A DNA stretch of 25,466 nt from Bacillota bacterium (lineage in GTDB: Bacteria; Bacillota_C; Negativicutes; JAEYSJ01). The notes under the pieces were generated by a model. It saw only the letters and a list, made by a program, of their open reading frames with translations. It was not told the origin of the DNA and did not search any database. The stretch is taken from positions 1 to 25,466 of the forward strand of contig JAEYSJ010000351.1 of assembly GCA_023434855.1 (NCBI GenBank), given 5' to 3'. The position numbers and the translations under genes are program-made. Positions 9,358 through 16,642 of the stretch are shown here, piece after piece (position 1 is the stretch's first letter; each line of letters begins with the position of its first letter).

Positions 9358-9620
9358 GACTGTTTAAAAATGCTCAGATGCAGCGTTCTGGATAGTACGC
9401 ATCAACAACGCAGAAAGATTGTTGCAAATAATTCTGCGCTAATTGTACGGGTCGCTAGAGAACGTGAGCGAGGCGTACATGGGTTGGTATATACGTACAA
9501 TCGATTCAAGTAAATCTATGAGACGGTAAAAGACTGTAATGTTACATAGATACTTGTTCGATAGGACGCTTAGCGAGCGCTCGCAGGAGCAACAACGCAG
9601 ATGGGCGTTTTGAAACAGTC
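9358..9620. repeat. Inverted-repeat element, copy 2 (263 bases)
   Basis: The ends are imperfect inverted repeats: GACTGTTTAAAAATGCTCAG at the left, and the reverse complement of the right end reads GACTGTTTCAAAACGCCCAT. The motif CAACAACGCAG occurs near both ends (from about 9399 and about 9591). The interior contains several short self-complementary arms, such as TGTACG/CGTACA and GCGAGCGCTCGC, but no ORF of note. It fills nearly the whole gap between the ysxC terminator and ahbA. It is a candidate non-autonomous element of the same family as the one at 6037-6150. Confidence 0.72.
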
Positions 9621-9638
9621 TCAGGAAGGCAGGGTGCT

Positions 9639-10100
9639 ATGCTGACCAACTTCGATAAAGCACTGCTAAATATATTGCAGACAGACTTGCCTTTGTCTAC
9701 ACGTCCCTTTGCGATAATTGCCGGACGTCTGGGTGTTAGTGAGGAAACGGTTATTGAACGACTGCGGCACCTTAGGGATGAAGGTCTTATCCGGCGTATT
9801 GGTCCTTTCTTCGACTCAACCAAGTTAGGCTATACCAGCGCACTGGTCGCTGTGCATGTACGACCTGAATGCGTTGCATCCGTAGCGGAAGCTATCAATG
9901 CATATCCCGGCGTAACCCACAATTATGAACGTGAAAATGAAGAAGGGGCGGATTTTAATTTGTGGTTTGCCATATTATCTCCCAGTATAGACGTACAGGA
10001 AAAGATTTTGGCCGAAATTAAGAATTTGCCGGGGATAGAAAAATTAATTGCTCTTCCTGCTACTAAGAAGTATAAGGTTAGCGTACAGTTTAATCTATAG
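9639..10100 (+). CDS. ahbA: Siroheme decarboxylase subunit, AhbA-like (Lrp/AsnC fold)
   Basis: The AhbA/AhbB pair removes two acetate carboxyls from siroheme to give 12,18-didecarboxysiroheme in the alternative heme pathway. This 153-residue protein has an N-terminal winged helix (GRLGVSEETVIERLRHLRDE, about 30-49), then IRRIGPFFDSTKLGY, and a C-terminal RAM-like sandwich with GVTHNYERENEEGADFNLWF. The glycine-rich joint and the H-N-Y and NLWF segments match the NirD/AhbA group rather than DNA-binding Lrp regulators. The ATG at 9639 follows AGGAAGGCAGGG. A plain Lrp-type regulator is the alternative reading, made less likely by the AhbB-like gene next door. AhbC and AhbD are not in the window. 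Confidence 0.82.
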   Translation: MLTNFDKALLNILQTDLPLSTRPFAIIAGRLGVSEETVIERLRHLRDEGLIRRIGPFFDSTKLGYTSALVAVHVRPECVASVAEAINAYPGVTHNYERENEEGADFNLWFAILSPSIDVQEKILAEIKNLPGIEKLIALPATKKYKVSVQFNL

Positions 10101-10190
10101 AGAGTATGTTTTAAAGCGCCCATCTTTGACCTGAGTTGAAACATCCCCATAAATTAAGGTTGCGTGTTTTTGAAAAACACTCTAATAAAG
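10101..10190 (+). promoter_or_regulatory. Structured leader of ahbB, repeat-family element copy 3
   Basis: The gap between ahbA and ahbB holds AGAGTATGTTTT (10101-10112) and, near-inverted, GAAAAACACTCT (10172-10183). Inside, ATGTTT (10106-10111) can pair with AAACAT (10139-10144), and GTGTTTTT (10164-10171) pairs with AAAAACAC (10173-10180) directly before the ribosome binding site AGAGGTGAG. Positions 10151-10171 match 19977-19997 in the ubiD leader at 19 of 21 bases. GCGCCCATC near the left end links it to the elements at 6037 and 9358. Confidence 0.6.
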
Positions 10191-10200
10191 AGGTGAGTTT

Positions 10201-10686
10201 ATGCTGGATGAGTTGGATAAAAAGATTATTGCTGTTATGCAGGATGAGTTTCCGCTTGTAACCGAACCGTACCGCGAGATAGCCGATAAAATAGGTATTA
10301 GCGAGGCGGAGCTCTTGCAACGTCTTGATAACTATCGCCAGTCTGGGCAAATGCGTAAACTAGGCGCGGTGCTTCGACATCGCGAAGTAGGTTATGCCGC
10401 CAATGCATTATGTGCCTGGATTGTTCCGGATGAACGGCTTAATGAGACGGGGAAAATTATGTCCTGCCATCCTGCCGTTACCCATTGTTATGCACGGGTT
10501 TCACAACCGGGCTGGCCTTACAACTTTTACACCATGGTGCATGCCCACACCCGGGACGAATGCCGGGCTTTGGCCAAAGGACTGGCGTTGGATGCCGGTC
10601 TTGATAAATACATAATGCTGTTTAGTACCCGTGAATGGAAAAAGACCAGTATGCGTTATTTTCGGGAGGGGGACGGCAATGTTTAG
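10201..10686 (+). CDS. ahbB: Siroheme decarboxylase subunit, AhbB-like
   Basis: Partner of the preceding gene in siroheme decarboxylation. The 161-residue protein begins with a winged-helix segment (REIADKIGISEAELLQRL). It then has the signature MRKLGAVLRHREVGYAANAL (51-70) and HPAVTHCYARV (90-100), followed by WPYNFYTMVHAHT, which is very characteristic of AhbB/NirL-type siroheme decarboxylases. The ATG at 10201 follows AGAGGTGAG. It is separated from ahbA by 100 bases of structured leader, not by a tight junction, so the two subunits may be expressed at different levels. Its last 8 bases overlap the phosphotransacylase gene. It implies siroheme-dependent heme synthesis and hence cytochromes. 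Confidence 0.88.
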   Translation: MLDELDKKIIAVMQDEFPLVTEPYREIADKIGISEAELLQRLDNYRQSGQMRKLGAVLRHREVGYAANALCAWIVPDERLNETGKIMSCHPAVTHCYARVSQPGWPYNFYTMVHAHTRDECRALAKGLALDAGLDKYIMLFSTREWKKTSMRYFREGDGNV

Positions 10687-11575
10687 GAATTTTGATGAAG
10701 TACTTCTTGCGGTAAAAGAAAGGCCGCCCAAACGGATAGCTGTGGCGGCAGCCCAGGATGATGCAGTGCTGGAGGCGGTAAAAGGGGCTAAAGAGCAGGG
10801 GATTGCGGACTTTATTCTGGTAGGAGACACTGATAAAATACAAAATATGGCTGAAAAGCTGGACATTAGTCTGGAAGGTATACCAATAATTCAGGAAACA
10901 GACGACCGTCAGGCGGTCTATCAGGCAGTGTCCATGGTATCAAGAGGTGAGGCTGATATATTGATGAAAGGCCTTATTAATACCGCGGATTTGCTCAGGG
11001 CAGTACTTGACAAAGAGATTGGTCTTAGGACAGGACGGGTGCTTAGCCATGTGGCCGTCTATGAATTGCCCGGATTTGACAGGCTTATTATGGTTACCGA
11101 TGGCGGTATGAACATTGCACCTAACTTACAGCAAAAAGCTGATATAATTCAAAATAGCGTTAAGCTGGCTCATGTACTGGGGATTGATCCCGCCAAAGTT
11201 GCAGTTTTAGCCGCAGTTGAAGTTGTCAATCCAGATATGCCGGTAACGTTAGAAGCAGCTGCTTTAGCGAAAATGGCTGACAGGGGGCAAATCAAAGGCG
11301 CCATTGTTGACGGACCGCTGGCCTTTGATAACGCGATAAGTGCTGAGGCAGCCAAACATAAAGGAATTAATAGTCTGGTTGCCGGCTATGCCGACATCTT
11401 ACTGGTGCCTGATATTGAGGCAGGCAATATACTAGGCAAATCTTTGGTGTATATGGCTGGTGGCCGCATTGCCGGCATAATTATGGGCGCAACTAAACCG
11501 GTAATCGTAACATCAAGGGCCGATACATATGAAGCCAAAATGATGTCATTAGCACTGGGAGTACTGTTAGCGTAG
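10679..11575 (+). CDS. ptb: Phosphate butyryl/acetyltransferase family protein
   Basis: Phosphotransacylases interconvert acyl-CoA plus phosphate with acyl phosphate plus CoA. The 298-residue product matches the length of Ptb (about 300) and is shorter than single-domain Pta (about 330). Recognisable segments are ILMKGLINTADLLRAVL, LSHVAVYELPGFDRL, VTDGGMNIAP and IVDGPLAFDNAIS. The ATG at 10679 lies inside the end of ahbB (8-base overlap) with GGGAGGGGG upstream, so it is translationally coupled; an in-frame ATG at 10631 lies deep in ahbB and lacks a site. No butyrate or acetate kinase gene is adjacent, so the natural acyl group is open; in an acetogen it could serve acetyl-CoA. Why it follows heme genes is not clear. 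Confidence 0.88.
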   Translation: MFRNFDEVLLAVKERPPKRIAVAAAQDDAVLEAVKGAKEQGIADFILVGDTDKIQNMAEKLDISLEGIPIIQETDDRQAVYQAVSMVSRGEADILMKGLINTADLLRAVLDKEIGLRTGRVLSHVAVYELPGFDRLIMVTDGGMNIAPNLQQKADIIQNSVKLAHVLGIDPAKVAVLAAVEVVNPDMPVTLEAAALAKMADRGQIKGAIVDGPLAFDNAISAEAAKHKGINSLVAGYADILLVPDIEAGNILGKSLVYMAGGRIAGIIMGATKPVIVTSRADTYEAKMMSLALGVLLA

Positions 11576-11684
11576 TGAAAAAAATAACTTAGATAACCCC
11601 TATAGAAAATAGAGGAATTGAATTATTCTATGTAGAATTACAAGATTAAAGCGAAAACCTATGCAAAATTTTTTTTGGGCTCAT

Positions 11685-11695
11685 TGGTCAGACCA
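11685..11695. promoter_or_regulatory. Operator-like palindrome 1 (TGGTCAGACCA)
   Basis: TGGTCAGACCA fits the FadR-subfamily GntR operator consensus TNGTNNNACNA exactly. The same 11 bases recur at 11761-11771, and the following bases (ATCCGTCCG against ATCTGTCCG) are nearly the same, so a block of about 22 bases is duplicated 76 bases apart. Lactate-responsive regulators (LldR, LutR, PdhR groups) bind such sites. Confidence 0.7.
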
Positions 11696-11752
11696 TCCGT
11701 CCGTAATGCGTGTAATTTACTTAAAATTTTGAAAAGGACGGATGTGTTTTTT
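11694..11752 (+). terminator. Possible terminator or attenuator overlapping operator 1
   Basis: CATCCGTCC (11694-11702) pairs with GGACGGATG (11736-11744), 9 base pairs around a 33-base loop, followed by TGTTTTTT. It may end the ahbB-ptb transcript. The 5' arm overlaps the last two bases of operator 1. The long loop lowers confidence. Confidence 0.5.
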
Positions 11753-11760
11753 GAATATCG

Positions 11761-11771
11761 TGGTCAGACCA
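11761..11771. promoter_or_regulatory. Operator-like palindrome 2 (TGGTCAGACCA)
   Basis: An exact repeat of the site at 11685-11695. Two equal sites 76 bases apart could let a dimeric repressor loop the DNA. The regulator is not proven; the FadR-type GntR protein at 17946 is a local candidate. Confidence 0.7.
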
Positions 11772-12008
11772 TCTGTCCGGTAAAAATAGAATTGCTTAAT
11801 TATGCTATCCAGAGTGAACTCATAAATACGTGAAATTAATAATTTCTTGTAGGATAATATCTTACAAGATTTTAAGCATATTTCTTACTTCAGCTTACTG
11901 TGTCTGCCTGATTTACGTATTGCAAAATTTACGCGAGAATATTAGACAGATAATAGTTTAAATCTATTTTGCTATAGTAAGCTGAGAAAAATGAAAATAT
12001 GCAAATTA

Positions 12009-12037
12009 CTGACATTGCGACTTAAAATAGCTGTAAT
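12009..12037 (+). promoter_or_regulatory. Candidate lldP promoter
   Basis: CTGACA (12009-12014), a 17-base spacer and TGTAAT (12032-12037) each match the sigma-A consensus at 5 of 6 positions. It would give a leader of about 200 bases before the permease. It lies about 240 bases downstream of operator 2, so if this promoter is used, control from the operators would be at a distance or by another promoter upstream. Confidence 0.45.
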
Positions 12038-12241
12038 TTACTCATAATTGTGAAAAGAGAAAACTATTACAATTTATAGCAGTATTCAAAATGTTAAGTA
12101 GTTTATTTCCCGGTAATATGAGGATAAAGGTGGTGATGTATTTTAAAAATAGGCTATGGGATATTTAAAGCGGGAAAAGTACTGAAAGCGCAAGTCAAAC
12201 TTGAAGAGTTTAAGTATTAAAGAAAGGGTGTTAAGATCACA

Positions 12242-13888
12242 ATGACATGGACGCAAATCTATGATCCAATGAGCAATCTTCCGCTTTCTGCATTGATTGC
12301 TGCGATTCCGATGATTATTATTTTTTATCTTTTGGCCATCCGTCGCGCACCGGGACAAGTTGCCGGTGCCGCTGCAGTTACTTCAGCCGTTTTGGTGGCA
12401 ATTTTTGTCTATAAAATGCCGGTAGGCCTAGCCCTTACGGCAACAGGCATGGGTGCTTTGTATGGTGTCTTCCCGATTTTTTGGATAGTTATTACCGCTA
12501 TTTTTATTTACAATATGACAGTGGAAACCGGACAATTCGAGATTGTCAAGAACTCGATTGCCAGTATTACTGATGACCGTCGTTTACAAGCATTACTGGT
12601 AGCTTTTGCTTTTGGCGCTTTTCTGGAGGGAGCGGCGGGTTTTGGTACCCCTGTTGCCATTTCGGCGGGAATGTTGGTTGGTTTGGGTTTTAACCCGTTA
12701 TATGCCGCCGGACTTTGTTTGATTGCCAATACAGCTCCGGTTGCCTTTGGTGGTATCGGTATTCCAATTATCGTTGCTGGACAAGTTACCGGAGTTGATA
12801 CTTTAAAAATTAGTGCAATGGTAGGCCGTCAACTTCCGTTTTTATCGGTAATTATACCTATCTGGCTGGTAGTATTGATGTCTGGCTGGAAAGCAGCTAT
12901 GGAAGTGCTGCCCGCTTGTTTGGTAGCCGGTGTTTCCTTTGCCGGACTGCAATGGTTTTCTTCAAACTTCCTGGGGCCAGAACTACCCGATATCTTATCC
13001 TCCCTCGCCGCAATTGTTTCTTTAGCTTTGTTCCTGAAAGTATGGAAACCGGCCAGCATATGGCGGTTCCCTGAAGAGAGAGCAGTCTCCACTGCGACAA
13101 TCACTATGAAAGCGACGAATGTTTCAGCCGGTTCTTTTGGTACTGTTTTAAAAGCTTGGTCGCCATTTATCATTTTAACTGTAATGGTTATTCTGTGGGG
13201 CCTGAAACCGGTTGTTGCCGTACTGGATTCAGTAACCATTAAATGGTTGGTGCCGGGCCTTGATAAAGTAGTGTCCCAAGTTGCGCCAATTGTCAAACAA
13301 CCAACCGCAATGGCTGCTCTTTACAAAATCAACTGGCTGAGTGCGGCCGGTACCGCCCTGTTTTTTGCCAGTGCTTTGTCTGCTGCAGTACTGGGTGTTG
13401 GGCCATCCCGGTATATCAGTATTTTTGTCAAGACCTTCAAACAGTTGACTAAACCTTTAATTACAATTCCCTGTGTGCTTGGTCTGGCTTATGTTATGAA
13501 CTATTCCGGCATGAGCTCAACTCTTGGCTTGTTTTTGGCCGGCACAGGTTCCCTATTTCCCTTCTTTTCGCCTTTCCTCGGATGGCTTGGTGTATTCCTG
13601 ACCGGTTCCGATACCTCGGCCAATGCCCTGTTTGGCAATTTGCAAGCTGTCACTGCCCAACAAGTCGGCGTAAATCCTATTCTTACCGTAGCCGCAAACT
13701 CTTCTGGTGGTGTTACCGGCAAAATGATTTCCCCGCAGAGTATTGCAGTCGCCACAGCCGCTTCGGGATTGATCGGCAAAGAGGGTCATTTGTTCAGCTT
13801 TACCGTAATGCATTCCATTATTTTGGCGATTATCGTTGGCATAATGACTTATGCGCAAGCCTATATTTTGACCTGGATGATTCCGTAG
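12242..13888 (+). CDS. lldP: L-lactate permease (LldP/LctP family)
   Basis: A polytopic inner-membrane carrier that imports lactate (and often glycolate) with protons. The 548-residue product has the family length and about 12-14 hydrophobic segments. Typical LldP segments are FGAFLEGAAGFGTPVAISAG near residues 122-141, then PVAFGGIGIPI, and near the C-terminus TGSDTSANALFGNLQ and SSGGVTGKMISPQSIAVA. The ATG at 12242 is preceded by AAAGGGTG at rather long spacing. It is a single-gene unit with a terminator 21 bases after the stop. No lactate dehydrogenase or Etf gene adjoins it, unlike many lactate operons. Paired GntR-type operators and a long leader suggest it is tightly controlled. Confidence 0.95.
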   Translation: MTWTQIYDPMSNLPLSALIAAIPMIIIFYLLAIRRAPGQVAGAAAVTSAVLVAIFVYKMPVGLALTATGMGALYGVFPIFWIVITAIFIYNMTVETGQFEIVKNSIASITDDRRLQALLVAFAFGAFLEGAAGFGTPVAISAGMLVGLGFNPLYAAGLCLIANTAPVAFGGIGIPIIVAGQVTGVDTLKISAMVGRQLPFLSVIIPIWLVVLMSGWKAAMEVLPACLVAGVSFAGLQWFSSNFLGPELPDILSSLAAIVSLALFLKVWKPASIWRFPEERAVSTATITMKATNVSAGSFGTVLKAWSPFIILTVMVILWGLKPVVAVLDSVTIKWLVPGLDKVVSQVAPIVKQPTAMAALYKINWLSAAGTALFFASALSAAVLGVGPSRYISIFVKTFKQLTKPLITIPCVLGLAYVMNYSGMSSTLGLFLAGTGSLFPFFSPFLGWLGVFLTGSDTSANALFGNLQAVTAQQVGVNPILTVAANSSGGVTGKMISPQSIAVATAASGLIGKEGHLFSFTVMHSIILAIIVGIMTYAQAYILTWMIP

Positions 13889-13909
13889 ATAATTATATGT
13901 ATACATTAT

Positions 13910-13943
13910 GAGAGTGTGGACGTCGTCTGCACTCTCTTTTCTT
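13910..13943 (+). terminator. Terminator after lldP
   Basis: GAGAGTG (13910-13916) pairs with CACTCTC (13930-13936). The stem extends inward through two G-T pairs to a 3-base loop and is followed by TTTTCTT. Confidence 0.88.
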
Positions 13944-14039
13944 ATTTAATAAATTTATGGTAAAGGGTGAATAATAATAGGTGAATAGCAGCTGGGAAAA
14001 CTGCCATTCAAAGTTATAAGCTAATAAGGAGGTGCCTTT

Positions 14040-15116
14040 ATGGCTGATGTTTCACTGAAAGATGAACAGCGGGTGTTTATGACAGGCAATGAGGTTGTTG
14101 CCTGGGCTGCATTGGCAGCCAAAGTTGATATTATGTATGGCTACCCGATTACTCCGCAAAATGAGATTATGCATTACTGGACAAGAATTGCCCCCAAATA
14201 TAACAGAAAGTTTCTTCAGGTTGAAGATGAAATATCTGCCGGATTTACCACTTTGGGGGGGGTTATTTCCGGCAGAAAAGCTTTTACAGCCACAGCGGGC
14301 CCGGGAAACGTTCTGATGCAAGAGTCCGCCAATATGGCTGAAATGATGCGTTTGCCTATTGTATACGTAATTCAGCAGCGTGGCGGGCCGTCGACAGCTA
14401 CCGTTATTTATGCGCAGCAGGAAACTACGTTAACCTGTTACGGCGGTAATGGTGAAGGACATCGTATTGTTTACTCTACGGCGACTCATCAGGAGCTGTT
14501 TGATTATACCATCAAGGCTTTCAATGCTGCCTGGACTTACCGTTTTCCAAGTTTTGTGCTGGGGGATGGCTATCAGGCAAAAATGCGGGAACCGTTAACT
14601 ATATATGATCCGGAAGCAAAGGGAATAGCGTTGGTAAAGCCTGAGCCTCTTCTCGGAGATACCACCAAACCTGACCGGAATTATAAACATTTGCGTAATA
14701 CTTATAACACTGAAGACGAATTATACGAAGTGGTTAAAGCTATTCAGCGTGACTGGGATGCCATGGCTGCCAAAGTAGTTGAATGGGAGGCAAGGGATTG
14801 TGAGAATGCAGAGAAAGTCATTGTCACCCACGGAATAGTGTCCCGGTCGGCGCTTGGTGCGTATAACCAGCTTCGCGCCAAGGACGAAAAAGTTGGTCTC
14901 TTCCGGCCGATTACCCTTCGTCCGTTTCCGGGACAACAGCTCAGAGATGCGGTTAAAAGCGCCAAGAAACTGTTAGTTGCCGAATCCGCATATGGTCAGT
15001 TGTTAAAAATGGTGCAAAGCGAGTTGTTTGGCAGTACTATTGAAATTGTGCCTATGCTCAGGCCGGGCATTGGGATTACTACCGAAGAAATTATTGAAGA
15101 ATACAACAAGCTGTAG
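14040..15116 (+). CDS. korA: 2-oxoacid:ferredoxin oxidoreductase, alpha subunit
   Basis: The alpha subunit of a CoA-dependent enzyme that oxidatively decarboxylates a 2-oxoacid to acyl-CoA and reduces ferredoxin, or runs in reverse. The 358-residue protein shows the pyrimidine-binding fold of the family with GYPITPQNEI (about 34-43), VEDEISAGFTTLGG and TATAGPGNVLMQE. The C-terminal domain has GLFRPITLRPFPG. The start at 14040 has an ideal AAGGAGGTG five bases upstream, implying strong translation. It is first in a four-gene unit with beta, gamma and ferredoxin subunits. The substrate cannot be settled by eye: 2-oxoglutarate (Kor) or branched-chain 2-oxoacids (Vor) are both possible, and the symbol is given on that understanding. 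Confidence 0.88.
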   Translation: MADVSLKDEQRVFMTGNEVVAWAALAAKVDIMYGYPITPQNEIMHYWTRIAPKYNRKFLQVEDEISAGFTTLGGVISGRKAFTATAGPGNVLMQESANMAEMMRLPIVYVIQQRGGPSTATVIYAQQETTLTCYGGNGEGHRIVYSTATHQELFDYTIKAFNAAWTYRFPSFVLGDGYQAKMREPLTIYDPEAKGIALVKPEPLLGDTTKPDRNYKHLRNTYNTEDELYEVVKAIQRDWDAMAAKVVEWEARDCENAEKVIVTHGIVSRSALGAYNQLRAKDEKVGLFRPITLRPFPGQQLRDAVKSAKKLLVAESAYGQLLKMVQSELFGSTIEIVPMLRPGIGITTEEIIEEYNKL

Positions 15117-15136
15117 GAGTTGGAAGGAGGATTGAC

Positions 15137-15907
15137 ATGCAGGAATTAAAAGAAGACAATGTTCTTCAGCCGGCCATGCCGTCATGCTGGTGTGAGGAAA
15201 CAAAGCCGCATAAATTTTGCCCCGGCTGCGGTCATGGGATTATTCTGAAGGTGCTTGGTGAAGCAATTGATGAACTGGGGATTAAAGATAAAATAGTATT
15301 TGGCTGTGATATTGGCTGTTCCTTGTTAGCCTGGGACTTTTTTGCTATTGACACAGTGCAGACCCATCATGGACGGACAAATCCGGTAATAGTTGGCATG
15401 AAAAGGGCTAATCCTGATATTATCGGCATTGGTTATATGGGCGACGGCGGCGGGTATGCGATAGGCTCACAGCATCTGTTTAATGCCGCAGTACGCAACG
15501 AAAAAATTACCATTATTTTATGCAATAACTGCAATTACGGCATGACCGGCGGTCAGATGGCGCCTACAACTCTGCCGGGCATGAAAACTGAGACTTCGCC
15601 TTATGGCCGGGATATTAAGGAGACCGGCGCGCCGACTAAAGGCCCGGAAATGGTTGCGGCAGTAGCCCCTGAAGGAGCATATGTGGCCCGCGGTACTGTG
15701 GCTAACCCCCGCCAATTGAAAGGATTTATCAAAAAAGCCTTGGAAAACCAAATTGCCGGCAACGGAATTTCTTTTGTTGAGTGCTTGTCCGGCTGTCCGA
15801 CTAATTGGCGTACTAATGCGAAGCAAACCTGGGAGTTTATTGAGAAAGATATGGCCCAGTACTTCAAAATCGGCGAATTGCGTGTACCGCAAGCGAAGGA
15901 GGGATAA
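15137..15907 (+). CDS. korB: 2-oxoacid:ferredoxin oxidoreductase, beta (TPP) subunit
   Basis: This subunit binds thiamine diphosphate. The 256-residue protein has the cysteine motif FCPGCGHG (about 29-36) with another Cys upstream (SCWCEE) and in CLSGCPTNW, fitting a [4Fe-4S] cluster held by the subunit. The thiamine motif is GDGGGYAIGSQHLFNAA followed by CNNCNYGMTGGQ, the G-D-G and N-N elements of the fold. GGAAGGAGG precedes the ATG at 15137. It lies 20 bases after the alpha gene and two bases before gamma. Length is slightly below the 270-300 common for KorB but complete at both ends. Confidence 0.9.
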   Translation: MQELKEDNVLQPAMPSCWCEETKPHKFCPGCGHGIILKVLGEAIDELGIKDKIVFGCDIGCSLLAWDFFAIDTVQTHHGRTNPVIVGMKRANPDIIGIGYMGDGGGYAIGSQHLFNAAVRNEKITIILCNNCNYGMTGGQMAPTTLPGMKTETSPYGRDIKETGAPTKGPEMVAAVAPEGAYVARGTVANPRQLKGFIKKALENQIAGNGISFVECLSGCPTNWRTNAKQTWEFIEKDMAQYFKIGELRVPQAKEG

Positions 15908-15909
15908 TA

Positions 15910-16629
15910 GTGGCGAAAGTTGTAAAAATTGCTCTGGCCGGGGAAGGTGGTCAAGGTGTTCAATCAATTGCGGAAATTCTCGCTGAGGCTGCTAATGAAG
16001 AAGGCAAACAAGCGTTGTATATCCCCAACTTCGGGGTGGAGCAGCGGGGCGGGGTATCAATAGCTTATGTGCAAATTAGTGATGGCCAGATAGGTGCGCC
16101 CAAATTTGTAAAAGCTGATATTCTTATTCCCTTAAGCCCCAGAGCGGTAAAACGTACTCAAGGTCATGCCGGCAAAGAGACTGTATATATCTATGATAAT
16201 TCCCTTGTCCAGCAGGCGGAAGTCAACGATAATATTGTCGGCTTGCAGTATTTTGACGTGACTCCGCCTTGCCCTGCCGCCGCAGAGCCGAATAAAGATT
16301 TACCGCAGGATATGATTGCCGGCGACCCTAAAACCTGCTCATATACTACATCCAATAAACCCGGTGTAAATCCGGCAGACATTCCGGAAGTAAAAAAAGT
16401 TGTGTCTATTCCCGCAAATGATATAGCTAAAAATGAGTTGCATCCCCGTGTCTTTAATATAATTATTCTCGGTGCTGTAATTGCTGCAACCGAGGTACTG
16501 CCGATAGACAGTATAAAAAAGGCGCTGGATACAAAACTTGGTGAAAAATTTAAAGCCAACCCCGAGCTCAGGGATATGAATTACAAAGCGTTGGAACGCG
16601 GTTATCAGCTGATCAAGAGTGCGATGTAA
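15910..16629 (+). CDS. korC: 2-oxoacid:ferredoxin oxidoreductase, gamma subunit
   Basis: The gamma subunit of the same complex. It uses a GTG start at 15910 with GAAGGAGGG 6 bases upstream. The N-terminal motif GEGGQGVQSIAEILAEAANE and FGVEQRGGVSIAYV are typical. The product is 239 residues, against about 180-190 for most stand-alone gamma subunits. The excess seems to lie at about residues 104-160, between the YIYDNSLV strand and the IPANDIA segment; it is rich in Pro, Asn and Asp and carries two cysteines (Cys121, Cys143). The stop comes just before delta, whose ATG is at 16643. The insertion may touch a partner protein or simply be a loop specific to this clade. Confidence 0.9.
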   Translation: MAKVVKIALAGEGGQGVQSIAEILAEAANEEGKQALYIPNFGVEQRGGVSIAYVQISDGQIGAPKFVKADILIPLSPRAVKRTQGHAGKETVYIYDNSLVQQAEVNDNIVGLQYFDVTPPCPAAAEPNKDLPQDMIAGDPKTCSYTTSNKPGVNPADIPEVKKVVSIPANDIAKNELHPRVFNIIILGAVIAATEVLPIDSIKKALDTKLGEKFKANPELRDMNYKALERGYQLIKSAM

Positions 16630-16642
16630 GGAGGGGGACAAA

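Larger units (their letters stand above)
11576..12241. other. Long regulatory gap before the lactate permease
   Basis: This 666-base stretch has no confident gene. It holds two identical operator-like palindromes, a terminator-like hairpin, a second hairpin CTTGTAGGAT/ATCTTACAAG (11846-11855, 11859-11868), a wide inverted repeat CAGCTTACT (11891-11899)/AGTAAGCTG (11976-11984), and a good promoter at 12009-12037. A 10-codon ATG frame (12136-12168) starts immediately after AAAGGTGGTG. It overlaps a 26-codon frame, open from an ATT at 12140 to a TAA at 12218-12220. Neither small frame is convincing. Confidence 0.5.

Noticed and set aside
10631..10678. Upstream ATG for the phosphotransacylase inside ahbB
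   Set aside because: It would overlap ahbB by 56 bases without a ribosome binding site, while the ATG at 10679 has GGGAGGGGG.
12136..12220. Small ORFs before lldP
   Set aside because: The ATG frame has only 10 codons and the longer frame would need an ATT start; noted as an oddity but not annotated as genes.
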